The translations under genes and the position numbers were made by a program. Source: an uncultured Alphaproteobacteria bacterium (lineage in GTDB: Bacteria > Pseudomonadota > Alphaproteobacteria > Rickettsiales > CAIJLX01). From it: a stretch of DNA of 43,436 nt. The DNA lies in NCBI GenBank assembly GCA_903821695.1, contig CAIJLX010000072.1, positions 1-43,436 of the forward strand, in the 5' to 3' direction. Below the pieces are notes generated by a model. The model was not told the DNA's origin and made no database searches. It saw only the letters and a program-made list of their open reading frames with translations. Shown one piece after another: positions 17,740 to 24,295 of the stretch. Position 1 is the stretch's first letter; each line of letters opens with the position of its first letter.

Positions 17740-19254
17740 CTAATAAATTAAATATTGTGACCATTCTTCGTCGAAATAGTGAATCAGTGCCTGATCATCG
17801 AGGCGTTGAATTTTTGTTTCTACCCATGCCATATCCGCTGGGAAGTGAAACATTTCACCCGCTGTTTCCACACTCACATAGCGTAAGCCATCGGGATAAT
17901 GCTGTGGCTGTATGTATGGCTTATGGGATGCAATTACGAAACCCCACTCACCGAATGAAGGAACATAAGTATGATAGGCTGTGGTGTTGAATCCCGCTGC
18001 ATCCAGCGTATTGCTCACACACCAGAATGATTTTCTGGCTACTAGTGGCGATGTGCTTTGTACGACCACAAGACTATCTTTATCCATGACACTGTGCAGC
18101 AGCTTAAAGAAAGTAACGGAATAGAGCTTGCCGACTGAGAAGTTGGAGGGGTCTGGCACGTCGATAATAATGGCATCAAAACGCGGCTTTTCGTTACCTG
18201 CCTGCAATTCTTTTAGCCATAAAAACGCATCACGGTTATGGATCGTAAGTTTCGGCGAAAGCAGTGATTTCTGGTTTAGCTCCATCAGCATTTCATTGCT
18301 GGAGAAAAGCCTTGTCATCGCAGGATCAAGATCAACCATAGTGATTGACTCAACACTGGGGTATTTCAACACTTCGCGTACAGCTAGGCCATCACCTCCG
18401 CCGATAATCAGCACACGCTTAGGGTTAGATAAACTACTGAGGACAGGATGCACCAATGCTTCATGGTATCGGTATTCATCCACCGAGCTAAATTGTAGGT
18501 TGGAATTGAGATAAAGCCGCAAATCCTGCGCCTGTTTGGTCAGCACAATCCGTTGATATGGGGATGATTCCGCAAAGATGATTTTGCCTTGGTAGGTATT
18601 GGTTTCTGAAAGGCTGGTGATCTTCTCGGAATAGGCAAAGCCAAGCATAAGAGCAATGAGCACAGTAATGGCAGACAATTTGTGCAGCTTCTTTGCAGGT
18701 ATTTCTTCTTTAATGGCATAGAGCACCCAGATGGCGACCATTGTATTGAAGATACCAAACAAGAAACTAGATTTAACCAATCCGAGGTATGGCACCAACA
18801 CCATCGGAAACAGAATGGATGCAAACAAAGCGCCGATATAATCGAAGGTAAAAACCTTAGACACCAAGTCTTTGAACTCGAATCGGTCTTTGAGAATTCT
18901 AAGCAAAATAGGAATTTCTATGCCGACCAGAATACCTATCACCGCAACCACAAAATAGAGCAGCAGCCGGAAGGAGTATACGTGCTCAAAAAGTATAAAG
19001 AGCAGTGCCGCTGAACAACCGCCAATCAAGCCTACAAGGATTTCCACCTTAATAAAAAAACCGAGCAGGTTTTTATTAATGTAGCGTGAGAACCAAGAGC
19101 CAATGCCCATGGCAAAGAGATAGCAGCCTATGATAGTTGAAAATTGGGTGATCGAATCACCCAACAGATAGCTAGCGAGAGTTCCGGCAATCAACTCATA
19201 GATAAGCCCACAAGTGGCAATAACGAATACGGATACGAGAAGTAATGGTGCCAA
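17740..19254 (-). CDS. membrane-embedded spermidine-synthase-like protein
   Basis: This encodes 504 aa. Residues 1-~210 form about seven transmembrane helices ('FVIATCGLIYELIAGTLASYLLG'). Residues ~220-460 form a polyamine aminopropyltransferase-like domain: 'YQGKIIFAESSPYQRIVL', 'LYLNSNLQFSSVDEYRYHEALVHP', 'VLIIGGGDGLAVREVLKY' (nucleotide-binding loop), 'MVDLDP' and 'IIIDVPDPSNFSVGKLYS', with the Asp pair in DxxDP. The family transfers aminopropyl groups from decarboxylated S-adenosylmethionine to an amine, and membrane-fused members often have unknown acceptors. The adjacent DUF350, DUF4178 and SPFH genes and the downstream FAD enzyme suggest modification of an amine at the membrane. Its YxNSxLQF..DE and HExLVHP motifs look intact, so it is probably active. 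Confidence 0.9.
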   Translation of the reverse strand: MAPLLLVSVFVIATCGLIYELIAGTLASYLLGDSITQFSTIIGCYLFAMGIGSWFSRYINKNLLGFFIKVEILVGLIGGCSAALLFILFEHVYSFRLLLYFVVAVIGILVGIEIPILLRILKDRFEFKDLVSKVFTFDYIGALFASILFPMVLVPYLGLVKSSFLFGIFNTMVAIWVLYAIKEEIPAKKLHKLSAITVLIALMLGFAYSEKITSLSETNTYQGKIIFAESSPYQRIVLTKQAQDLRLYLNSNLQFSSVDEYRYHEALVHPVLSSLSNPKRVLIIGGGDGLAVREVLKYPSVESITMVDLDPAMTRLFSSNEMLMELNQKSLLSPKLTIHNRDAFLWLKELQAGNEKPRFDAIIIDVPDPSNFSVGKLYSVTFFKLLHSVMDKDSLVVVQSTSPLVARKSFWCVSNTLDAAGFNTTAYHTYVPSFGEWGFVIASHKPYIQPQHYPDGLRYVSVETAGEMFHFPADMAWVETKIQRLDDQALIHYFDEEWSQYLIY

Positions 19255-19272
19255 AATAGGTGCCTATATTTG

Positions 19273-19494
19273 TTAGCCATGTATGGCAGAAGAAATGATT
19301 AAAGAAATGCCAATGACAAAGGCGCCCAAAAAGATAGCAAGTGCAGTATTTTTATTTTCACACAATTCTTTCCAAATATGAACTTTAGGAGTGATGGTGT
19401 CGAGAACGATGTAACAGGCCACCAATATTGCTATTCCGATGCCTGAATAGACCAAAGAAGCAACTACGTATTTTAGATTAATTACTGTTTCCAT
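19273..19494 (-). CDS. DUF350 small membrane protein (YjfL-like)
   Basis: This encodes 73 aa from ATG 19494, which has a strong AAGGAG upstream; the frame is open further but overlaps the 45-aa gene. Two transmembrane helices are visible ('VASLVYSGIGIAILVACYIVLD' and 'NTALAIFLGAFVIGISLIISSAI'), joined by the 'TPKVHIWKELCENKNTALA' linker that is diagnostic of one DUF350 repeat. Most DUF350 proteins contain two repeats (~130 aa), so this is a single-repeat form that must multimerise if it forms a channel-like bundle. DUF350 genes are recurrent neighbours of polyamine and PspA-type envelope-stress genes. Confidence 0.85.
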   Translation of the reverse strand: METVINLKYVVASLVYSGIGIAILVACYIVLDTITPKVHIWKELCENKNTALAIFLGAFVIGISLIISSAIHG

Positions 19495-19507
19495 AAAAAT
19501 ATCTCCT

Positions 19508-19645
19508 TTATTTGTGATAGCGGTTAGCAGTTTTATCAGCCTTCTGTCCGCCGGTAAGAAGACTGGTGAGTACATACCCCTGATAGTTGGCAACTGCCAT
19601 GAGGATTACGAGCAAGGCGCAATAGGTGGTAAATATTTTTGGCAT
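19508..19645 (-). CDS. 45-aa single-helix peptide between DUF350 and DUF4178 genes
   Basis: ATG 19645 opens 'MPKIFTTYCALLVILMAVAN' and the peptide continues 'YQGYVLTSLLTGGQ' to 'KADKTANRYHK' before TAA (19510-19508). It has one hydrophobic helix and a basic polar tail, and fills the gap between its neighbours almost exactly: the stop lies beside the DUF350 ribosome site and the start 17 nt after the DUF4178 stop. Its own Shine-Dalgarno (AGGA, 14 nt away) is weak, so it is probably translated by coupling. It is likely a genuine component of the operon. The function is unknown. Confidence 0.65.
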   Translation of the reverse strand: MPKIFTTYCALLVILMAVANYQGYVLTSLLTGGQKADKTANRYHK

Positions 19646-19662
19646 AATTAATATTTGTTTCC

Positions 19663-20958
19663 TCATTGATTAATACGATAAATGGAGGGGGAATAATCAC
19701 TTTCTGACCAGCGCTTTCCTTCAAAATTCCAACGACGTAGCGTTGCAAAAAGTGGGTAAATCATCACTAACAACATTGTGAACCAGAAGTTTGACCAGCT
19801 TGGAACGTCACGTTTGATATTGAGTAAAAAATTGACAGGCGAATTCTTTAGAAATGCTCCTGCATCTGCATCAATCAACAGCCGATAATTCCCACTTGGA
19901 ACCTTGGAAATATACGTTTCAGCATACTGTTTCCCTTCACTCCAATTTTCGCCACCTTCATATCCGTAATAATATTCGATGGCTTGGTGCACCTCATATT
20001 CTTCATTTGTTTGCTCGTTCACTAGCGATAAACCTAACTCAAGCCAATCATTTTGTACCGGTGATGCGCTTTGAATTAGGACGCTACCTTCTTTAGGTAA
20101 ATTGAAGGAAGGCGAACTAAATGTTTGGTCTTTTTGAGAAGGTTGAACAGAAGCCTGTGTCGTGTAAACATTAGCATTATCCGCGGCGGCTGATGTAATA
20201 ATTTGAATCGCTACTGCAATAGCAAAAGCGGCAGAAGCCACCAACCATATCTTGCCAAACTTACCTTGGTAGGGTGCTGGCTGGTTGGCAGCCACGCCCT
20301 TTTTGTAGGGCATATCAGATTTAATATTGAACGCTTCTTCTACTTCGTAAGCCTCAATATATTCGCCCAACGACACATTGATTTCCTGATCGTTTTTCTC
20401 AACACTGAGCATGTAGGGTGGTGCAATATAATCCGCAACATCCGTTCGCTCGCCTTTCTTTACTCGCCAGTAAAACTCACCTTTTACATATTCAACGACC
20501 GCTTCGCCTTTTAGAAAAACGGTATATTTTTTATTATCCACTAATACTTCATTAGCAAAACCTGCACCTGCAATATCTTTTCTAAGTACTTTAACGAAGT
20601 TCCAATGTCCTGCGGATTGTACAAGAAAGCGGAAGCCCTGGTAGGGGTTATATAGCAGATATTCCTCCCAGCTATACACACCGGAGCCATCCGTCTTTTC
20701 TATATAACCAATAACTTCCCAGTCAATTCCCTGGAGTTGCCCACGAGTGCCTATTTCAAGCAGCGTACCGCGGATTTTCTTCTTTGCTTTTGCAACAATG
20801 TCGTAATTCTCGTTCGTCACATCAATGACTGATGAACACTGGCTGCATACTGCATTAATGGTAATGCCGACGGCTTTGATGGTTACAGTGCCACCGCAGG
20901 CAGGGCAGTTAAATGTCTTGGGCTTACCTTTGGGTTGAGGGTTCACGAAATCTTCCAT
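19663..20958 (-). CDS. zinc-ribbon DUF4178 membrane protein
   Basis: This encodes 431 aa from ATG 20958, which overlaps the upstream stop as TAATG. An N-terminal zinc ribbon ('FNCPACGGTVTIK' and 'AVCSQCSSVID', i.e. CxxC...CxxC, residues ~17-45) precedes a DUF4178 beta domain at ~60-140 ('LEIGTRGQLQGIDWEVIGYI', 'SWEEYLLYNPYQGFRFLVQ'). Residues ~150-215 form a second beta-rich part, followed by a helix ('IWLVASAAFAIAVAIQII', ~235) and an extracytoplasmic domain. A final helix ('NFWFTMLLVMIYPLFATLRRW') lies near the C-terminus. DUF4178 proteins recur next to SPFH, DUF350 and spermidine-synthase-like genes. A regulatory or scaffold role at the inner membrane is inferred. Confidence 0.85.
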   Translation of the reverse strand: MEDFVNPQPKGKPKTFNCPACGGTVTIKAVGITINAVCSQCSSVIDVTNENYDIVAKAKKKIRGTLLEIGTRGQLQGIDWEVIGYIEKTDGSGVYSWEEYLLYNPYQGFRFLVQSAGHWNFVKVLRKDIAGAGFANEVLVDNKKYTVFLKGEAVVEYVKGEFYWRVKKGERTDVADYIAPPYMLSVEKNDQEINVSLGEYIEAYEVEEAFNIKSDMPYKKGVAANQPAPYQGKFGKIWLVASAAFAIAVAIQIITSAAADNANVYTTQASVQPSQKDQTFSSPSFNLPKEGSVLIQSASPVQNDWLELGLSLVNEQTNEEYEVHQAIEYYYGYEGGENWSEGKQYAETYISKVPSGNYRLLIDADAGAFLKNSPVNFLLNIKRDVPSWSNFWFTMLLVMIYPLFATLRRWNFEGKRWSESDYSPSIYRINQ

Positions 20959-21668
20959 TACCAACCCTCTAATTGTCTCAGATTCTGGCAGCGCATATCA
21001 TTCCATTCGACATAATTGCCGATATAAATGCGTTGCTTGTTATTTAGTATCTCAATGCAGGCAAACTCACCATTTTCGCCCGACAGATCAACCGATACAG
21101 TTTTTCGGCCTTTGGGGGCAGAAAAAGGCAATTCACCTTCGCTGCCGATACAGGTAGCTTGCTTGATATCCACTACTTTGAATTTTTGATTGTTGAGTGT
21201 GAGGTAGGAACCCAGGTCCGGACGCGCTGCAGATTTTCCAAGGGCTTTTTTTGCGCTGCCTTTGGCCACTTGATCCTTAAATTGACCAATACGTTTGTTT
21301 AGAGCTTCTTTGGTGCTGGGATGTAATGGATCGTCTAGCTCGAAGCTGATGCCGTAGCTCCCTTGTGCTTCGGCAAGCCACCCTCTGCGGCCATCATCGG
21401 TATAGAGAAACCATTCGTTCCACACCCCATCATTCCAACCAATCTTCATGCGTCCAATGATAGTGAAACGCAATCCGTTATAAAATCCTCCTGTACCAAT
21501 TTGCAGTGGGCTCATGTCATCCGGTAATGCTGCCATAGTGCCGATCGATTCCACATCGACATCACGGCGAACAATCATCGAGTTACAGTATTTGCAAACT
21601 GCGTAGACCGATAGGCTCGACTGAAATACAACTTCTGCAGCGCAGGATGGACAATTATATTTTTTCAT
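20958..21668 (-). CDS. zinc-ribbon DUF4178 protein, soluble
   Basis: This encodes 236 aa. The N-terminal CxxC...CxxC zinc ribbon ('YNCPSCAAEVVFQ', 'AVCKYCNSMIV') is followed by one DUF4178 domain ('PLQIGTGGFYNGLRFTIIGR', 'NEWFLYTDDGRRGWLAEAQG') at about residues 52-110. A further beta-rich part follows at ~150-215 ('KFKVVDIKQATCIGSEGELPF', 'NKQRIYIGNYVEW'). There are no membrane helices, so it may be the cytosolic partner of the larger membrane DUF4178 protein encoded immediately downstream, with which it shares layout (ribbon + DUF4178). Start and stop are coupled to both neighbours (3 nt from the SPFH stop, 1 nt overlap downstream). Confidence 0.85.
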   Translation of the reverse strand: MKKYNCPSCAAEVVFQSSLSVYAVCKYCNSMIVRRDVDVESIGTMAALPDDMSPLQIGTGGFYNGLRFTIIGRMKIGWNDGVWNEWFLYTDDGRRGWLAEAQGSYGISFELDDPLHPSTKEALNKRIGQFKDQVAKGSAKKALGKSAARPDLGSYLTLNNQKFKVVDIKQATCIGSEGELPFSAPKGRKTVSVDLSGENGEFACIEILNNKQRIYIGNYVEWNDMRCQNLRQLEGW

Positions 21669-21671
21669 CAG

Positions 21672-22670
21672 CTACTTTATCTTGCTTAGGATTTCAGCTT
21701 TTTTACCGTCAAATTCTGCTTGCGTCAAAATCCCTTTTTTCAAAAGCTCACTAAGCTTTTCTAACATTTGAATAGGGTCTTCTGTTGAGGAGCTTTTAGC
21801 CGAACTGCCAATGTTCGTACCCATATTGTTCATCATCATCTGTCCCATGGCAATTCCTGCGCCAAGACCGGCACCGGCGCCGGCAACGCCACCTGGGTTT
21901 GCCGCAGCAGTAGAAATAGCATCAGCAGTTTGAAACTGTGCGTATTTATTCAAATCGCCCACCATGCGCATCGACGAAACGCGATCAAGGTGTTCTTGCA
22001 ACTGCTCAGGTAAAGAAAGACTCTGCACAAAGAAGCTGGTTAGCTCTAAACCGAGTTTCCTAAATTCTTTTGCCACCACTTCTTTCAGCTTCGCAGAAAA
22101 TTCCGACTGATTTGCCGCCATATCAATAAAGGCAACATTGCTTTGTGCCAAGAATGAAGAAATGGAAGTCAGTACAATCGTACGCAACTGTCCTTCGAGA
22201 TCAGATGCGCGATATACTTCCATTGTACCGCTGATGTTTGTCCAAAAACTTTTCAGATCTGCAAGCCTATACGAATAATTACCGTTACCACGAATACGCA
22301 GCACACCAAATTCTTTGTCACGAACTGTGATTGGTTCTGGCGTACCCCATTTTTGGTCTAGTTGCTCACGCAGGGAGAAGAAATAAACGTCGGATTTGAA
22401 TGGCGACTCAAAAAGCTTATCCCAGTTCTGCAAATAGGTGAGTATTGGTAGAGTTTTGGTCGTTAGCGTATGAGTTCCAGGCTCAAATACGTCGGCAACT
22501 TTGCCTTCATTTGCAAACATGGCCGATTGCGTATCACGCACGACAAGCTGTGCGCCATTTTGAATTTCCATGCCCTCCATGGGGTAGCGATAAGCCAGCA
22601 CGCCAGATTCCGATTCCGTCCACTGGATGACATCAATGAATTGCTTTTTGATGAAATTGAATAAGGCCAT
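21672..22670 (-). CDS. SPFH/Band-7-like protein with C-terminal SHOCT segment
   Basis: This encodes 332 aa with a GGGGGAA ribosome site. The SPFH-like core at ~20-230 starts 'VLAYRYPMEGMEIQNGAQLVVRD', with 'VFEPGTHTLTTKTLPILTYL' and 'ELTSFFVQSLSLPEQLQEHLD', resembling the YdjI/virion-core-protein branch. A Gly/Ala/Met-rich linker ('AGAGAGLGAGIAMGQMMMNN') leads to a SHOCT helix pair ('LEKLSELLKKGILTQAEFDGKKAEIL', residues ~303-328). Such proteins form ring or scaffold assemblies at membranes. The SHOCT tail usually helps oligomerise or recruit partners. As the first structural gene after the regulator, it probably nucleates the complex formed with the DUF4178 and DUF350 proteins. Confidence 0.88.
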   Translation of the reverse strand: MALFNFIKKQFIDVIQWTESESGVLAYRYPMEGMEIQNGAQLVVRDTQSAMFANEGKVADVFEPGTHTLTTKTLPILTYLQNWDKLFESPFKSDVYFFSLREQLDQKWGTPEPITVRDKEFGVLRIRGNGNYSYRLADLKSFWTNISGTMEVYRASDLEGQLRTIVLTSISSFLAQSNVAFIDMAANQSEFSAKLKEVVAKEFRKLGLELTSFFVQSLSLPEQLQEHLDRVSSMRMVGDLNKYAQFQTADAISTAAANPGGVAGAGAGLGAGIAMGQMMMNNMGTNIGSSAKSSSTEDPIQMLEKLSELLKKGILTQAEFDGKKAEILSKIK

Positions 22671-22697
22671 TTGTTCCCCCGGTATAGTAATTAAAAA

Positions 22698-22895
22698 CTA
22701 GTTTTCGTTATTTCTATTATCTTCTTTAAGCAACAACTCAAGTGCGACAAGGGCAGGACCTGGAATCGCTACCTTACCTGAAAGCCAACGCCGAACCGTA
22801 CTACCGTCAACCCGAAGTGCCTCCGCCATACGCGTCTGCCACCCCCAGTTGCCATATAACTGTTCACCAATGGCTCGAAGCTGTTCAGGCGTCAT
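22698..22895 (-). CDS. small helix-turn-helix DNA-binding regulator of the downstream operon
   Basis: This encodes 65 aa with AAGGA 4 nt before ATG 22895. A lambda-repressor-like HTH is visible: 'GWQTRMAEALRVDGSTVRRWLSGKVAIPGPALVALELLL' (residues ~17-58), with the recognition helix around 'STVRRWLSGK'. The protein is little more than the HTH, so it likely dimerises through its helices. It lies 27 nt upstream of the SPFH gene in the same direction, and its promoter is interwoven with a perfect 17-bp inverted repeat. Autorepression of the whole operon is therefore the simplest reading. Confidence 0.8.
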   Translation of the reverse strand: MTPEQLRAIGEQLYGNWGWQTRMAEALRVDGSTVRRWLSGKVAIPGPALVALELLLKEDNRNNEN

Positions 22896-22925
22896 ATAAT
22901 CCTTACAACATAGCTCATAGCGGTT

Positions 22926-22977
22926 AATTTAGCGCATAATGCACTATACGTCAATTGAAAATAGTGCATTATGCGCT
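22926..22977 (-). promoter_or_regulatory. operon promoter overlapped by a perfect 17-bp inverted repeat (operator)
   Basis: The arm AGCGCATAATGCACTAT at 22931-22947 is repeated exactly in inverse at 22961-22977, separated by 13 bp. On the minus strand TTGACG (22954-22949) and TAAATT (22931-22926) are 17 bp apart, and one arm fills the spacer while the other lies just upstream of the -35. Each arm also holds the near-palindrome GCATaATGC. A regulator bound here would block the HTH gene promoter. A weaker plus-strand pair (TTGAAA, 17 bp, ATTTGT) exists but is not convincing. Confidence 0.75.
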
Positions 22978-23060
22978 ATTTGTTGTTTTCAGCTTATTGC
23001 AATTGTGATCTAACAATCGGTGTTAATGGTTAAACACAGTTTAGGTTTCTGCGCTTATAA

Positions 23061-23195
23061 TTCCCTGCAATGTTCGGTAGGGAATTCCCATTAATCCATT
23101 GAAATTGCAAGTGTATCTGAGGGTTATTACGGCGACTTTATCCAATTTCCCTGCTTATTACTAAAATTCCCTGCAAAAATCCCAATTGCAGGGAA
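23061..23195. repeat. four TTCCCTGC(AA) boxes, two forming a 10-bp hairpin
   Basis: TTCCCTGCAA occurs at 23061-23070 and 23167-23176, TTCCCTGC at 23147-23154, and the inverse TTGCAGGGAA at 23186-23195. The last two arms form a perfect 10-bp stem with a 9-nt loop. The palindrome GGGAATTCCC lies at 23080-23089. These look like protein-binding boxes in the otherwise gene-free part of 22896-23593. No matching regulator can be named. Confidence 0.6.
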
Positions 23196-23241
23196 AATCA
23201 CAGTTTGGAATTCAAAGGATTACTGGAGTAGGAATATCTAG

Positions 23242-23547
23242 GTTGCGGCAAGGAAAGCTATCGCGATACTGCAAGCACCCCATCTAGTCCAAAAGCTAAC
23301 TTTTCTCAGTTGTGGCAAGGAAAGGTATCGGTACACTGCAAGCACCCCATCTAGTCCAAAAGCTAACTTTTCTCAGTTGCGGTGAGAATTGCTATCGCGA
23401 TACTGGAACCACCCCTTCCAGTCCAAAAGCTAACTTTTCTCAGTTGCGGCAAGGAAAGCTCTCGCCATACTGCAACCACCCCTTCCAGTCCAGAAGCTAA
23501 CTTTTCTCAGTTGCGGCAAGGAAACCTATCGCCATACTGCAACCACC
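23242..23547. repeat. 67-bp tandem repeat array, four full units plus a partial fifth
   Basis: Units start at 23242, 23309, 23376, 23443 and 23510, each exactly 67 bp apart, and the fifth stops after 38 bp. The best-conserved part is the end of each unit, AGTCCAAAAGCTAACTTTTC, with one substitution in unit 4, followed by TCAGTTGCGG. AAAAG/CTTTT can fold into a hairpin with a CTAA loop, and units 1 and 3 carry the palindrome TATCGCGATA. The remaining part varies by point changes only, so there are no independent spacers. The period is not a multiple of three, which argues against coding. The array ends 46 bp before the AT-rich gene at 23594. Confidence 0.9.
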
Positions 23548-23593
23548 GCCATTAAACAGAGCTCTGCCTGAGCAAATATTTGTGGGGGATTGA

Positions 23594-24223
23594 ATGCTCG
23601 GATCATTATTCGCCATGTTGGAATGGTTTATTAAGATTGTTCAGATTTTTCTACCTTGGCTTAAAAATAAGTATGGGAAGAAGTTCTTACTAGATATTGA
23701 TTTTAAACAGATTCTATTTTCTAGAATAGACTATTCTCGCAATATTAACCTTGATGGCAGATTATGTCTTGTTTTTCATAACATTAATATCTCAAATATT
23801 GGAGAAAAACCAACGACGCTAAAATCTCTCAATTTGATTTATAAATGTGAAAAAGAGTATGAAGCTGACTCCCTTGTAGTACCCACAACAACTTTAGAAA
23901 CTGGAAAGACAGTAATAATGCTTCGCTGCGAAAAAGCTAACGCGAACATAGTAGTGGTGTGGGATCATATTCGCCTCATGTTAGAAAAAAAACAAATTAC
24001 TCCTGTTAATGGGGTAATTTCTGGAAGTGCTGTTTTTGTTTTAAAACATGGTGTTAAAGTTGAAGACATAGAAAATATAACTCTTGTTATCAAAGATTTT
24101 GCAGGTAATTGCAAAACTCAGTCATTCCCAATTGATCCAAAATGGACACAAAATTTAGAATATAGTGTTGTTCATGCACGTTTAGAACAAAAGGAAAACG
24201 GTCTTGCTATTGCAGCTAATTAA
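23594..24223 (+). CDS. unknown AT-rich protein with an N-terminal membrane anchor
   Basis: This encodes 209 aa, preceded by a GGGGG run 5 nt upstream of ATG 23594. An N-terminal hydrophobic helix ('MLGSLFAMLEWFIKIVQIFL') is followed by a Lys/Asn/Ile-rich globular part with alternating hydrophobic residues typical of a beta-sandwich ('LCLVFHNINISNIGEKPTTL', 'VISGSAVFVLKHGVKVEDI', 'ITLVIKDFAGNCKTQSF'). I do not recognise a family. Codons are much richer in A/T than the flanking murG and SPFH genes, suggesting horizontal acquisition. The position, in plus orientation between two minus-strand operons and behind a tandem-repeat array, fits an inserted cargo gene. It could be an accessory defence or stress protein, but nothing in the sequence shows that. 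Confidence 0.7.
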   Translation: MLGSLFAMLEWFIKIVQIFLPWLKNKYGKKFLLDIDFKQILFSRIDYSRNINLDGRLCLVFHNINISNIGEKPTTLKSLNLIYKCEKEYEADSLVVPTTTLETGKTVIMLRCEKANANIVVVWDHIRLMLEKKQITPVNGVISGSAVFVLKHGVKVEDIENITLVIKDFAGNCKTQSFPIDPKWTQNLEYSVVHARLEQKENGLAIAAN

Positions 24224-24295
24224 GCCCTTCGACCAGTACAAAATCAATATTCTCCTAGAAAGTAACCCCTACCATCCTGCGCAGTAGGCTTGGCA

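Noticed and set aside
22949-22982. Divergent plus-strand promoter from the same inverted repeat
   Set aside because: TTGAAA and ATTTGT are spaced 17 bp but the -10 is poor and the next plus-strand gene starts more than 600 bp away.
23312-23500. 62-codon open frame inside the tandem repeats
   Set aside because: The period of 67 is not a multiple of three, so successive units are read in different frames and no repeated protein motif results.
23242-23547. CRISPR array
   Set aside because: Units are homologous over their full 67 bp with only point differences; there are no unique spacers and no cas genes nearby.
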